Below are positions 35,528 to 48,249 of a stretch of DNA of 64,000 bases, piece by piece. Under the pieces are notes generated by a model. It was not told the DNA's origin, searched no databases, and saw nothing but the letters and a program-made list of their open reading frames with translations. The stretch is from NCBI GenBank assembly GCA_903813345.2, contig CAIIXF020000004.1, positions 1,034,513-1,098,512 on the forward strand, read 5' to 3'. This DNA is from Owenia fusiformis (Eukaryota; Annelida; Polychaeta; Sabellida; Oweniidae). A program made the translations under genes and the position numbers. The first letter of the stretch is position 1. Each line of letters starts with the position of its first letter.

Positions 35528-35660
35528 AATATTTAATCCTATTGATGTGAATACCTGTGCATCTTTCACAAGTGATATTCCAAGAAGTATGAAGGGCTAG
35601 TGGAATATCATCTGTGAAAGTATCACAGGTATTCACTGAAAGTAGAATTAAATATTTGTT
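35528..35660. mobile_element. Palindromic MITE, copy 1
   Basis: Arms of about 55 bp (AATATTTAATCC, GTGAATACCTGTG, ATCTTTCACA.GTGATATTCCA and the inverse) surround AGTATGAAGGGCTAG. A related, interrupted copy lies at 59790-59995. Confidence 0.75.
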
Positions 35661-35689
35661 TTATTATTCACAGTTATATTCCTCACTCA

Positions 35690-36360
35690 CATAATTGAAT
35701 AACAAACTGTTAAGGTCTAATAAATATGTGAACGTGGGGAAATCACAAAAACTAAGAATATGTATCGGCTTTAAATGTTTTTATTCTCCAACGTCACTAA
35801 GGACTAAAAACACTCCTGAAACACAGGAATACAAGATGTGTTAAACATCGAATGCCTTTTTATAGCAAACATACAAAAATTGTAATCTTAATTCCCAAAC
35901 TCTGATTCTGTAGATTACTGTAGGTCAAACTCATGTTTATACAATTATAGCAACATTACATGCATTATGTAAGAATTTCTAAATATACATTAGAAATGCC
36001 ATCTTACTGTATAACTATGACCAATCTTGTGTTAATCTCTCGGAATGAGGAGTAGAAATAGATTTTATGGAAACTTTGAAAATGCAAAATAATTCTGCAT
36101 ACTTATAAATGAAAATGTACATTGGTTACATCTTATAACAATGTCTCTTACAAAAGTAGCATAAAAATATAGCTCAAAACATAATGTTACATACCTTTAT
36201 CATAACATACATGTACAACCTCTGCTTATGCAGGTATCGTCTCAAAATCATTCAGAATTTGAAAATACATGTGATGCAAACTAAACATGGCCGCCCAACA
36301 CTGTACAAAAAGACCTTTACATGTGTGCTATTCCCGGGAAACATTTCCCACACTATCACA
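35690..36360 (-). repeat. Candidate 3' LTR region of the gypsy element
   Basis: On the - strand, a purine tract AAAAGGGGGGCAAA (36361-36374) looks like a polypurine primer site and is followed at 36360 by TGTGATAGTGTGGG, a plausible LTR start. The outer LTR end cannot be fixed because no second LTR copy is visible in this window. Confidence 0.35.
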
Positions 36361-39300
36361 TTTGCCCCCCTTTTACTTATGAATCGTCCCGATATCATTG
36401 ACTCAACTTTTACCAACTTGACTGATAGTGACTTAACATCTACCAAACTGAGTTCAGAACTAATTTTACACTACTACTTAAGTTTTACTTAAGTGTAACT
36501 TTACACTATTAACTATGTTAGTTTAGTAATTGCTGCGCAATAATTCTCAAAGATGTTGCATTGTCTAGTGAAACCATCTTTTAACACACTCAACTTATCT
36601 TGAGGCTCAAGTACTTGCAACTTATTGCAGCAGCTTCTTGGCAAGTTATGTGGATTTTTATGTCTCCCTTTATTTGGCCTCTTGCTTCGTCTAAGACTGA
36701 CTACTGATACATCTGAAGAAGAGGATGATGATGGATCATCTTCATCTTCTACATTAAGTGTTTTGTCAATAATTGGTCTGTGAATCCTTTGTTGTTCACT
36801 TTTGAAATCTTCACTTGTTCCTGCACTATCAGAATCCGTAATGGGCTGAATCCCAAATAATGAATCACTAGAAGTCTCATCTGACCCCACAGAGTCTACT
36901 TGTTCCTCATGTGAGTCTAGAGCATTATCAGACTTCACAGCGTCTACTGGTTCTTGCAAGTGCTGTTTGTATAACAGATTACTTCTGTTGACTGTTTGTG
37001 TTTTTCCACCATCGACTGGCGCTATTTCATAAACATTGCTATCAGGGTTAATCCTCCTAATAATCTTGTAAGGAAGGGGATTCCACATGTCTTTCACTTT
37101 GTGCCTCTCTCTAAATCTATTCTTGAGGAACACAGTACTCCCAACAGGTATATCTTCATCTGTGGCACATTTATTGAGTCGCTCCTGTCGTTTATGGGCT
37201 TCATTCTTCAGATTAAGATTAACCATCTTAAAGACAGTAAAGAGTTTCTCTTGCTGTTCACTGACCCATTCAGTCAAAGGCATAGTATCCTCCTGTTTTT
37301 GGAATAAAACAACATCTACAGGCAGATGGGGCTCCCGACCAAAAAAGAGGTAGTATGGAGACAAACCTGTAGCTGAATGTGGTGTGGCATTGTAGGCAAA
37401 TACTAACTCTGACAGATACAGGTGCCACTTGTTCTTTTTTTTCCTCTGCAAGAGTCTTAAGTCGGTCATGCATAGTTCGGTTAAAACGCTCACACTGTCC
37501 GTTTCCCTGAGGCCAATACGGTGTTGTACGTGTCTTCTTTATGTCATAGAGCTTGCATAACTCTGCTACAACATTACTCTCGAAGTTCCTTCCTCTATCT
37601 GAGTGTATCTTCTTAGGAACACCATAAACATTGAAGTAGTTTGACACCAAAGTCTTGGCAACAGTAACTGCACTCTGGTCCTTTGTTGGGAATGCCTGTG
37701 AAAATTTAGTAAATACATCTGTAAGCACCAGCACATCTTCTTTCCCACTGCTTGATTTGTCTAGCTTGTCAAAATCAATGGCTAAGATATCCAGTGGTCG
37801 GCTTGCCAACAAGGATGTGCGGTATGGTCGGACTATTGGTGGTTTTGATTTGGCCATTGTACATCGCTCGCACTTCTCACAATATTTTGCTATGTCTCTA
37901 TACATCGTGGGCCAATAACATCGTAACTGTACCAAAGCTAGTGTCCTATCCCTTCCTTGGTGTCCCGCACTGTCATGGAGAGATGCGAGTACTGTATCCC
38001 TAAGTGATGCAGGAAGTATAACTTGAGAAGCTTTCTCTGAGTTGTAGATAACATCTCGTTTCAATATGCCATTATCCATTGAAAGTCGTTCCCATCCACG
38101 AAGGATTTTCTTTACATCTTTTGACTCATCTTTGAATTGAGCATATGTTGGCTTCTCCTTCTGTTTATACATCCATTCCTTCACAACACGTATGTCTTTG
38201 TCCTTATCCTGATGTGTTCTCATGACATCCAATCCCATTTCAGGCAATGTTGAAATTACTTCCATCTCATCTTTCACTTGAGTCTTAGATGTAAAAGCTT
38301 CAGATTTTACAGTGTTACACTCAGCAATGGCTAACGGTATATTTGTACTTTCCGACATCTTGTCTAGAAATGGTTTGACATCTGTTTCTGATGGCACATC
38401 ATGCATTCTACTAAGGGCATCAGCTACTGTGTTTTTCTTTCCTGATTTATACTGGATGACAAAATTGAACTGTGATAATTCGGACACCCATCTGGTTTCA
38501 GTCGCCCCTAGCTTGGCAGTGGTTTTCAGATACACTAAAGGGTTATTGTCTGTTTCCACAATGAACTCATTAAACATCAAATATTCCCGAAACGCTTCTG
38601 TTATTGCCCATTTCAAAGCCAGTAACTCGAGCTTCATAGATGAGTATCGTTCCATGTTACGTTCATTGGGATGCAAACTTCTGCTAGCGTAGGCAATGAC
38701 GACTGTACGTCCCTCTTGTTTCTGACTCAGCACTGCCCCAAGTCCTTTGAAAGATGCATCTGTTTCCAGATAGAAGGATTTCTCAAAATCAGGAAAACCA
38801 AGGATTGGAGCCGTAATTAGCTTCTCTTTTAGTACAGTAAATGCTTCAGTACACTTGTGATCCCATTTGAAATTTTCTTCCTTTTTAGGTCCTGTCTTCT
38901 TTGTTGTCCCTAGCATTTTGTTCAGTGGATTTGCAATACGTGAATAGTTAGCGACAAATCGTCGATAAAAATTTGTTGTCCCAAGAAATGATCTTAACTC
39001 CTTCTGATTCTTTGGACTTTTCCACTCCAGTATGCACCTGACTTTCTCTGGATCTGTCTCAATACCCTTGGAAGAAATTATATGTCCTAAGAATTTTACC
39101 TTATCTTGGAAAAGAAAACACTTGGATGGCTTCACTTTAAGACCTTCCTTTTCCAGCCTTGAGAACACCAAACTCAGTCGATCCAGCATTTGATCAAAAT
39201 CAGCGGCATAAACCAAGATGTCGTCGAGATAAATAATCAAGGTTTCATAGGTTTGGTCACCAAATATTGCATCCATTAACCGTTGAAAACTTGCTGGTGA

Positions 39301-41700
39301 GTTGCAAAGACCAAACGGCATTCTCGTGAACTCATACAATCCTCCAGTCCCAACACAGAAAGCTGTCTTAAGTGCGTCTTTTTCATCCATAGCACACTGC
39401 ATATATCCTTGACAAAGATCCAAGCTACTGAAGTATTTTGCACCTGACATGCATTCTAAGGCTTCATTCATTCTTGGTAGAGGATATGAATCCTTCTGGG
39501 TTTTGTTGTTGAGCGCTCGATAGTCTATGCATATCCTCAGTCCTCCGCATTTCTTCCTCACTAGTACAGCCTGGGATGCATACGGACTTGAACTTTTCTT
39601 GATTATCCCTTTAAGTAACCAGTTCTGTAAATGTTCTTTCACTTCTGGTTGTAGTGAAGGTGGTACCCTTCTATGTGGGAGACGTATTGGTCTGTCATCA
39701 GTAGTTGGAATAGTATGGCGTACTCTGTCTGTATACCCAACATCATCGGAAGACTTGCTAAATATACTCCTATGTCTACTCAAAAGTGTCTTAAGTTTCA
39801 ACCGTTCACTTGAGCTCAAACTAATTGAAGGAGGTGGTAATCCCTCTGGCCAAAAATTATCAGCTTCTTCACCGACAACAATATCAGATTTTCCAACAAC
39901 TACACTCTGTTCTACAATTCCTATATGACACTCATTGAGCTTACTTTTGTCAATTTCATCAACATCTTCTACTCTACCTATTGGTACTTTAGGTTTTATC
40001 CAAACATCTTCATGATTTGAATTCATCAGAGGTATTGTCACAATACCATGTTCAACCTTTGTGAAAATGCGTAAGGCAGTAACACCGGATGGTATATTAC
40101 TCATGTTTGGCTCAACTAACACCTCGGAGGCATTTATTCTGTTACAAGTGGCCCTTACAAACTTCATTGACTTAGCTTTTAGAAGAACTGGCCTACCTCT
40201 AATTATCCTTGCACAACTTACTTTTTCAGCTGACTCTGACCCTAGGCTACTTTTCATTAGCTGATTAACTGTCTCAGATGGTAACATATTGATTACATTG
40301 GTACCTACAATACAATCCTGTACCCCCTGATTGTCATTTACTACTAAAACCCCCACTGGGAAGTCAAGACTATGACCTGCCACATTCAAGTTACTAATCT
40401 CTATATAACCCTTATAGGGGATCATGCTGCCATTTGCTGCTTGAATGGTAAGCAGCCCACTTATATCTGTTAACTCTCGTCCACTCAAACACTTACGATA
40501 AAGAGATTCAGAAATAGTTGTAACCTGTGACCCAGTGTCTAGTAATCCCTTTAGATTTACACTTCCAATCTTTAGATTTATTGTGGGGCAACTACTTACT
40601 AAATTTTCAGGAGCGCAAGTTACTGAGTTTGTTGCATTTACTTGGCTTTTCTCACTAGCTTTATCCTGTCTCTTCTTGCTGTAACAATCTCTCGAGATGT
40701 GCCCAAATTTCCCGCAATTATAGCACTTTCTACCTTTTGTCACCTCCACTTGTCTTAACTTTTCTTCCATTTGTTGTATTTGATCCTGTTGACTCTTCAT
40801 TAAATCTTCCTGGCTCTTCAATTTATTTTGTTGGGATTGTAATAATGACAGCATCTCCTTTTGAGACTTCAACAACTCTGACATTTGATCTTGTTCTTGA
40901 GGTTTCACTGTAGCAACTTCCACTTTAACTTGTTTGGACTGTACTGTAGATGTGTCATCACCATACCACACTATAGCTTTTTCCCTGAACTTGTAGAATG
41001 GTATTGCTCTGTCTTCTGAATTTATTTTTCTAAGTTCCCTTCTCAGACTAGGATCCTTTACTCCCTCTTGGAATTTTCCTTTCAGAGCTCGATCTATGGA
41101 TCTTCTATCCATATCTGGAGTTTTATGTTCAATCTTAGCATGTAATTTCATCAAGGCTAATGAATATTCATGTAAAGACTCATTCGCATCTTTTTGATTT
41201 CGACCGTAAAAAGCTTCTTGTAAGATAGCTAGATTGTGTTCTTCCCCAAAGACTTCCTCAAGGATGTTGAAAACTTTGTTGAGAGAATCTTTTTCCTCCT
41301 TCGGACGGTACCGCAACTCATCCCTTGCATCCCCCTTTAATTGATTTAACACGTACTCTACGGCATTTGTGTCTGAAAGGTTCCTCGCCTGGATCTGGTG
41401 GGTAATGTCTTCTATCCAGTCATAAATTTCAAGTTCTCCGGTTTGCTTTGGTTTCCCACCGAACTTTGGCACATTTGTTTTATCTTGGATATATATTATA
41501 TTTCCATGTTTCTGCCTCCCTCTAACATCAGGTTGTCTTTCTCTAACATCAGGTTGTCTTGCTCTCACATCTGCTTTCCTTTCGAATGGTATATGATCTT
41601 GGTTATTGTCTTGCATTGACATCTCGAACTGATCATCTTTTTCTCCTCCCTCGGCCATTTTAGCAGATAATTACTAGTATTTTATGAATATGACAACTGA
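36361..41700 (-). mobile_element. Ty3/gypsy LTR retrotransposon, nearly complete internal region
   Basis: The - strand carries gag-pol in one long frame followed, after a frameshift, by the end of integrase, and then a purine tract candidate at 36361-36374. The 5' leader would run from 41700 toward the gap at 42513. No matching LTR was found between 41660 and 42512 or after the gap, so the 5' LTR is probably missing from the assembly. Domain order PR-RT-RNaseH-IN is that of Ty3/gypsy (Metaviridae-type) elements. Confidence 0.9.
36513..41658 (-). pseudogene. Gypsy gag-pol polyprotein, interrupted by one frameshift
   Basis: ATG at 41658 opens about 1400 sensible codons. In order: a gag-like N-terminal region with a Gln/Lys-rich coiled coil (about residues 255-300), a CCHC knuckle (CYNCGKFGHISRDC, ~309), a protease with DTG (~374), RT with YLDD (~810), RNase H starting ETDAS (~963), integrase HHCC (HDSAGHQG..CEKCERC, ~1228), and the D,D,E core (~1295, ~1353, ~1388). 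At an 8-T run (37435-37442, + strand) the frame shifts. The continuation (AYNATPHSATGLSPYY and a GPY/F-like WNPLPYKIIRRI module) is in another frame down to 36513, where a stop ends an acidic tail. A single indel in a homopolymer may be real or a sequencing error; otherwise the coding region looks young. Confidence 0.92.
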
Positions 41701-42512
41701 GTTTAGTAACCACAAATAAGTAATTTCCTAACAATATATGCTTTATGGACAGTAGATGTACAACTTAGTACCTTTATCTGATATGTTGAATCAATTTTAT
41801 AGCAAGTGAACCATATGCGTGAATTGCCTTGGCCTTATCTCTCAATTTTGAAAGACCTTATCTAATGCAATACTAAACCTATCATTGGTTGTTAAACAAA
41901 CAAATATTTTGGCCTAGCCTGTTCAAATATGCACCTGGTTGACTCAAATATCAAGTCTAGCGACCAATTGCTTATGAAATACCAGGATTAATGTAATACC
42001 AAAATCTATAATTGCTTGTGAAACAAACCGATATTTGGATTAGCCTAACCTATCAATTAATACCAAATTAGTAACCAGTCAACATAAGACAGAAGCAAAA
42101 TGATCACTAAACAGTATCACCTCTAGGCTAAGTATTACACGTCTAGTAAACAAATTGTTATTTCTCTTGGCCTTAATTCTTAATTATGATTTACTTTCTT
42201 TCCTCACACAGTTATTGTCTAGGCTTCAACAATAACATACACGGAATGAACTATGAAGGAATATGCAGGTACTGTAAACCTATCTGAACAACCATGTATT
42301 TCTTTTGTAGTGGCCTATTTTGACCATATATCTAAATTTCCACACTCTCACTACCAATAGATCCAAGCAATTACCTAAGCTAATGCGAGAGGTCCCTGGT
42401 CTAATTGGTTTGACCTAAATGTACACTATACTAGCTAATCCAAGCATTTTGTACTACTTTATTTATTTGCTTTGGCCTTACATAGAGAAATCTTATCTAA
42501 TCTACTATATAG
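41701..42512. other. Probable gypsy 5' leader or flank, no gene
   Basis: AT-rich sequence with loosely repeated words (AATTGCTT(A/G)TGAAA, TAATACCAAA). No LTR or primer binding site was identified with confidence. Confidence 0.4.
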
Positions 42513-43012
42513 NNNNNNNNNNNNNNNNNNNNNNNNNNNNNNNNNNNNNNNNNNNNNNNNNNNNNNNNNNNNNNNNNNNNNNNNNNNNNNNNNNNNNNNN
42601 NNNNNNNNNNNNNNNNNNNNNNNNNNNNNNNNNNNNNNNNNNNNNNNNNNNNNNNNNNNNNNNNNNNNNNNNNNNNNNNNNNNNNNNNNNNNNNNNNNNN
42701 NNNNNNNNNNNNNNNNNNNNNNNNNNNNNNNNNNNNNNNNNNNNNNNNNNNNNNNNNNNNNNNNNNNNNNNNNNNNNNNNNNNNNNNNNNNNNNNNNNNN
42801 NNNNNNNNNNNNNNNNNNNNNNNNNNNNNNNNNNNNNNNNNNNNNNNNNNNNNNNNNNNNNNNNNNNNNNNNNNNNNNNNNNNNNNNNNNNNNNNNNNNN
42901 NNNNNNNNNNNNNNNNNNNNNNNNNNNNNNNNNNNNNNNNNNNNNNNNNNNNNNNNNNNNNNNNNNNNNNNNNNNNNNNNNNNNNNNNNNNNNNNNNNNN
43001 NNNNNNNNNNNN
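42513..43012. other. Assembly gap, 500 N
   Basis: Exactly 500 N, a conventional placeholder, so the true distance is unknown. Reading frames drawn across it are meaningless. Confidence 1.
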
Positions 43013-44585
43013 ATAATATTCTAATTAAAGTTGTATATCATTTTAAAGCTGTTTCGATGAAGTTTTTAGATCAACTACACTCCGTTCACAATTCTTGCGC
43101 GTTCTTTTTTAAAAAAGAGTTTTTTACCAAAACATCTGGCAAATATTCCCTGTTGACACGTTACATTTTGAATTATTTTTCATCTTTAAACGCTCATAAC
43201 TCAAACAATATATGACTATTATACTTATTTTTCGCCTTATAAAGGTAGATAGAAGTTTTATTTCAAAGGATGAATTTTAGTAAGCGTCCCATATTGTGAC
43301 GTCATAGAGTTTGAAAAATAGAATCTGTTGACAGCGGCCTTTTCTGCTCATTTTTTTGTTCCTTCAACTTTTCAGGTGTACATTAAACAAAAAATACGAG
43401 ATCAATTTTTAATAAATCATACATGATTATTTTGCTCCTAAACTCTAGTTTATTAATAAATAGTTGATTTTGTTCGCAAAAGTATGTGTTTTCTGTTGTA
43501 TGTGGAAAAGTGGAGGACGAAAGGTTTTCAAAATTCATCAAAATAGGGCTAATTTACGCCATTCGCCTATTTTCAAGCACAGCAACACGTATATTTATTT
43601 CACCTAAAATATCAATTGATTCGTGTTTTATGATGCTCCTAGCCCATTAACAATATATATATGATATCAGAGTTATTCGTCTAAAATGTTTTGAGATAGA
43701 GAGGTAAATGTGGAGGACGAAAGGATTTTCATTTGTGTACATTTTTCTCAAAAACGTCACATTCTACCATGTTAAAAGCGAGGATCCTCTGGATTACGCC
43801 ACAAAATGTGTAACAATGCGTGCGCGAGCTTTTCGCGATACATCCTATCTTTTTCATTTATTGGTGATAGAAAAACTACGGTTACTGTATGGCCTTATAA
43901 ATGATGACGGATGGCCACCGTAGGGCGTCCCTACAAAATATACAACCAACAAACCCCATGGTTTACTGGCTATGGACTTTATAAAAATAAAAAGATGTAT
44001 GTGAATACATCCTGAAACGCTTATTGATGATGTAAAATATTATTGTATGGTTCAAATTTTAACAGTGTTACTTTCGTTAACTTTCCTTATATGGAAAAGA
44101 GGCGGTCTTTTGAATCCGGTTAATATAGCATCTTTCCAGTATAGAATCCCTTTTCGGACATTTTTGGTTTAAGCAACATTAACTTCTTATTTAGATATAA
44201 ACTTCAAAACTATGTAACTTACTATCAAAATTCTAAATTATATTAAAACCTTCGGCATATCTAAGCTGAGATACAGGATGTAATCATTGTTATTATCATC
44301 GTTAGAATAGCATTGATCCTGAACATTATAAATAAACATGGAACACTATTTCATATTTTATGTTGAATTATATATACGGGATCAACATCCCGTAACGGAG
44401 TAACAACAGCTTAATATGACAATATTGAAAGTTATTAACCATTTTAATGTACCCTCAGTTTTGTGCCATATAAGGTATTGAGAGAAGAAAGTTTATCATT
44501 AGCTAGTGGTACAAATATAAAAGATATCATATTAAACTTACACATTATGTGAGAAATTACAAATTCAAAAATGCATGTCAAAAGA
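43013..44585. other. No gene recognised
   Basis: AT-rich. The words GTGGAGGACGAAAGG occur twice (about 43510 and 43710). The frame at 43708-43923 shows no recognised domain. Confidence 0.4.
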
Positions 44586-44839
44586 TCAAAGGTCAGGGCT
44601 GTGCAATGAGACCCTTATAGCGTTTGTGCCATCTGTCGGGTGATAGCATCTGTCAATCAGTTTTAGTCTCAAAAAAGCTATCAGTGTTTCAGATCTATCG
44701 ATTTGTTCATTGTTCTCTGTATACAAAATATGTTCTGTCCAAAACTTCAGTTTGGAAGTATTAACGATGCCTTTCATGTAAGCTATTAGGCTACTATTGA
44801 AAACTGTTTCAAGGTCAAAGGATGGGATGGAAGCCAAAT
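44586..44839 (-). CDS. Possible terminal exon of an unrecognised gene
   Basis: On the - strand, TTCCTTAAAG ending at 44840 could be an acceptor. The frame that follows stays open for about 84 codons (LASIPSFDLETVFNSSLIAY, KLKFWTEHILYTENNEQIDR, LIAFLRLKLIDRCYHPTDG) to TGA at 44586-44588. Residue composition looks coding and not like the surrounding AT-rich noise, but I recognise no family. The first ~24 bases of the exon and its acceptor are included in the 1129-bp tandem duplication, so an extra acceptor stub lies upstream in the transcription direction. Could also be an old element fragment. Confidence 0.35.
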
Positions 44840-47073
44840 CTTTAAGGAATTAAGGGCAAGAGTTGGTGTCATGTAACAGTAAATAAATGAACAAAAATTC
44901 ACAACATACTTTAAAGGACGGGATAATTATATCTTGGAAGGTGATATCATTGGAAAGAATACAGAAAGGCATTGCTGCTTAAAACGGCCTTTCAGACTGA
45001 AATAAGTGACTTTTCCGTTGACATGTTGGATGCTTTCCCGTGCTGTTTTTAATTTGGCAATACTCACATACTATATAACAACTGATCTTTTTTATATTTA
45101 TAGTTTTTAAATAACAATTCGATTGATCTATTGCTGAGAAAATATTTGTCAAATAGCGGCTCACTTTTTTGGGACACCCGGTATATATGAACTTCTCCCT
45201 TAACGCTTAAATAGTTTACTTTATCAAGGACATAGTGATGCAATACATGTGTATTGGATGTTACTTACTTGGCCTTGAAATTTCCACTCCATTTAGTAAA
45301 TTGTTGGCTTGGCCCGAACTTAGTATTGAATCATCACACTTGATATAATATCTGAATACACGTGCATTGCGGACGACGGGAAGCGGCAACTAACACATTC
45401 GACTTTATGTAAGTAAATTATAAAGAAATGAAATATTAAATATATATTAGAATTAACATTTTCTGAGGCAGATCAACCGGACAAATGTTTAGAAAATTAA
45501 CACTTTTTAATAACGATGACCAAGTATGCACCATTTGACGGGCCTCTATTGTATATTGCATTGTATATATGATTTTAGGCGGTACAAAAGGCAGAATAAG
45601 AGAATATTTGATCTTATTCTTAATTGCGTGAAAGTATGATTTGCCTATCAATGTATTCTTATAGAATATAGAATTGTCAAACAATGGCGTATTTCATAAA
45701 AAGATAATTTGTAACTGTGTTAAGTTACAAATAACAAGCGTGGCTCCACATCAGATTTATATAAAATTGAACACATAATTGATCTAGTTTTCATGGAAAA
45801 CAGATATCTCGTGGAATGACGATATGAGTCTTAAACTAAAATAAAACACATTTTAGAAAGTCGCTCGCCGTATACGATTCGATTTTTCAATTATGGAATG
45901 TCCCAATTGGTCGATCGAATCATTTTGCTTTGCAAATCAAATGTCAAAGGATGGGATGGAAGCCAAATCTTTAAGGAATTAAGGGCAAGAGTTGGTGTCA
46001 TGTAACAGTAAATAAATGAACAAAAATTCACAACATACTTTAAAGGACGGGATAATTATATCTTGGAAGGTGATATCATTGGAAAGAATACAGAAAGGCA
46101 TTGCTGCTTAAAACGGCCTTTCAGACTGAAATAAGTGACTTTTCCGTTGACATGTTGGATGCTTTCCCGTGCTGTTTTTAATTTGGCAATACTCACATAC
46201 TATATAACAACTGATCTTTTTTATATTTATAGTTTTTAAATAACAATTCGATTGATCTATTGCTGAGAAAATATTTGTCAAATAGCGGCTCACTTTTTTG
46301 GGACACCCGGTATATATGAACTTCTCCCTTAACGCTTAAATAGTTTACTTTATCAAGGACATAGTGATGCAATACATGTGTATTGGATGTTACTTACTTG
46401 GCCTTGAAATTTCCACTCCATTTAGTAAATTGTTGGCTTGGCCCGAACTTAGTATTGAATCATCACACTTGATATAATATCTGAATACACGTGCATTGCG
46501 GACGACGGGAAGCGGCAACTAACACATTCGACTTTATGTAAGTAAATTATAAAGAAATGAAATATTAAATATATATTAGAATTAACATTTTCTGAGGCAG
46601 ATCAACCGGACAAATGTTTAGAAAATTAACACTTTTTAATAACGATGACCAAGTATGCACCATTTGACGGGCCTCTATTGTATATTGCATTGTATATATG
46701 ATTTTAGGCGGTACAAAAGGCAGAATAAGAGAATATTTGATCTTATTCTTAATTGCGTGAAAGTATGATTTGCCTATCAATGTATTCTTATAGAATATAG
46801 AATTGTCAAACAATGGCGTATTTCATAAAAAGATAATTTGTAACTGTGTTAAGTTACAAATAACAAGCGTGGCTCCACATCAGATTTATATAAAATTGAA
46901 CACATAATTGATCTAGTTTTCATGGAAAACAGATATCTCGTGGAATGACGATATGAGTCTTAAACTAAAATAAAACACATTTTAGAAAGTCGCTCGCCGT
47001 ATACGATTCGATTTTTCAATTATGGAATGTCCCAATTGGTCGATCGAATCATTTTGCTTTGCAAATCAAATGT
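44816..47073. repeat. 1129-bp tandem duplication, two apparently identical copies
   Basis: Copy 1 is about 44816-45944 and copy 2 is 45945-47073. Corresponding landmarks are offset by exactly 1129 bp (frames at 44979/46108 and 45436/46565), and I found no differences on line-by-line reading. The junction reads AAATGT|CAAAGG, and the outer edges share GT. Each copy contains a solitary mariner-like tip (TTTTTTGGGACACCCGG). Confidence 0.95.
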
Positions 47074-47087
47074 AAATTCTCTGTGAA

Positions 47088-47990
47088 CATGTTATGTTAT
47101 GTTATATTTTATTTATGTCTCACGCCATTTAAAATACAATCAATTATAAAACAATAATATTAAAATCGTCTGGCCCGGCCGGTGTCAACCTATGAGAGAC
47201 TAGATTCAGTATGACTATATAAAAGGTTAAATTATCACAGCAGAGTACGTCTTTTTAAAATCATTTTTATAAGTGTTTTGGATAGTGTCCTTTGTAAGCT
47301 CTGTGTTGACATAATATTGCAAAATTGTTGAATATGGTTAAGCTGGTGAAAGTCAGGAATTTCTTTAACACAATCTAAAAACAATGGAGTTCTCAGTTCT
47401 TCATAACTATTGCACTGTAAAAGAAAATGAAACTCGTCCTCAACAGTTAAATTATCACAGTGACATCGGCGATCCTGGAGTGGGGTATTGTGAATAAGGC
47501 CTCTGGAGTTGGGTATTGTTATATCGTCCAGTTTCGATCTCCAATGGGAGTGTTCCACTTCTAAGTTGGGCAATAGCTCTGCGTTCACTCCTTGACATGT
47601 TGATACAAGTATAATGGGCGGGCTGCATGGAATGTGTTTTAAACAGTCTATATGTCCGTAATTTGTTGCCATTTGGGTTACGACTATCGTCCCAAAGACT
47701 GTTGTGCCATTGGACGTGATCTGCTCTGATACATGCTTCTTTGACCTCGTTAAGACCATGACATTTAACTCGAGATATAGTATCATTGTTGATAAGCTGA
47801 GTAATGTCCAGATCTTGTAACATTTTCCGGGTGAAATTTTCCCAAGATTTATGATGTCGAAAAGACCATTTTGATATATGTTTCGGGGTCCTATCTGTAG
47901 CCATGTTTTTTAAACGGCACCAAAGTCTAGTCACCTCGACTCGCTGTTGGTAAATACCGAAGTCAAACAAATATCTCCTTTGGTTGATCC
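47088..47990 (-). pseudogene. LINE ORF2 C-terminal fragment
   Basis: The - strand frame 47455-47970 (LWCRLKNMATDRTPKHISKW, GNKLRTYRLFKT, SERRAIAQLRSGTLPLEIE) and the shifted frame 47235-47786 (RRCHCDNLTVEDEFHFLLQC) give the C-terminal region of a non-LTR retrotransposon protein: a conserved LRTY..FK block, an AQLR-GxLPL-IE-GRY block and a CxC..EDEFHFLLxC zinc finger. A frameshift near 47460 breaks it. A simple ATAAC-type tail at 47088-47110 marks the 3' end. The N-terminal endonuclease and RT are missing, as in 5'-truncated LINE copies. Confidence 0.75.
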
Positions 47991-48075
47991 ATTTGGTGCT
48001 CTACGTCCAACACCCAGAAAATACCTCGCTGCTTTGAACTGTATTCATTTCTAAATATTGTCGAATACCCCAAAT

Positions 48076-48249
48076 GCCGGTGTAAAAGAAATTATGGTCC
48101 CCTGGGGATTGTGTTCCCCTTTCCTTACAGCCCTTACTGGCCCTGACTGTGTATAAATAATGAGGAAAATAATTGTAATTAGGTCACCATGTAAATCAAT
48201 AGAGAGTAGGACCAAAATTTGATAGGACCAAATACCCTTTCACACCGGC
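48076..48249. mobile_element. 174-bp MITE, copy 1 (inverted partner at 56533-56702)
   Basis: The ends GCCGGTGTAAAAG and CTTTCACACCGGC are inverted repeats with one mismatch. The interior (TTATGGTCCCCTGGGGATT, CCTTACAGCCCTTACTGGCC, TAGGTCACCATGTAAATCAA) recurs in reverse complement at 56533-56702. Confidence 0.85.

Noticed and set aside
42419-43215. Frames of 201 and 247 codons
   Set aside because: They consist almost entirely of N from the assembly gap.
45160-45190. Complete mariner element in the 1129-bp unit
   Set aside because: Only one tip (GGGACACCCGG) is seen; no inverted partner or transposase words in the unit.
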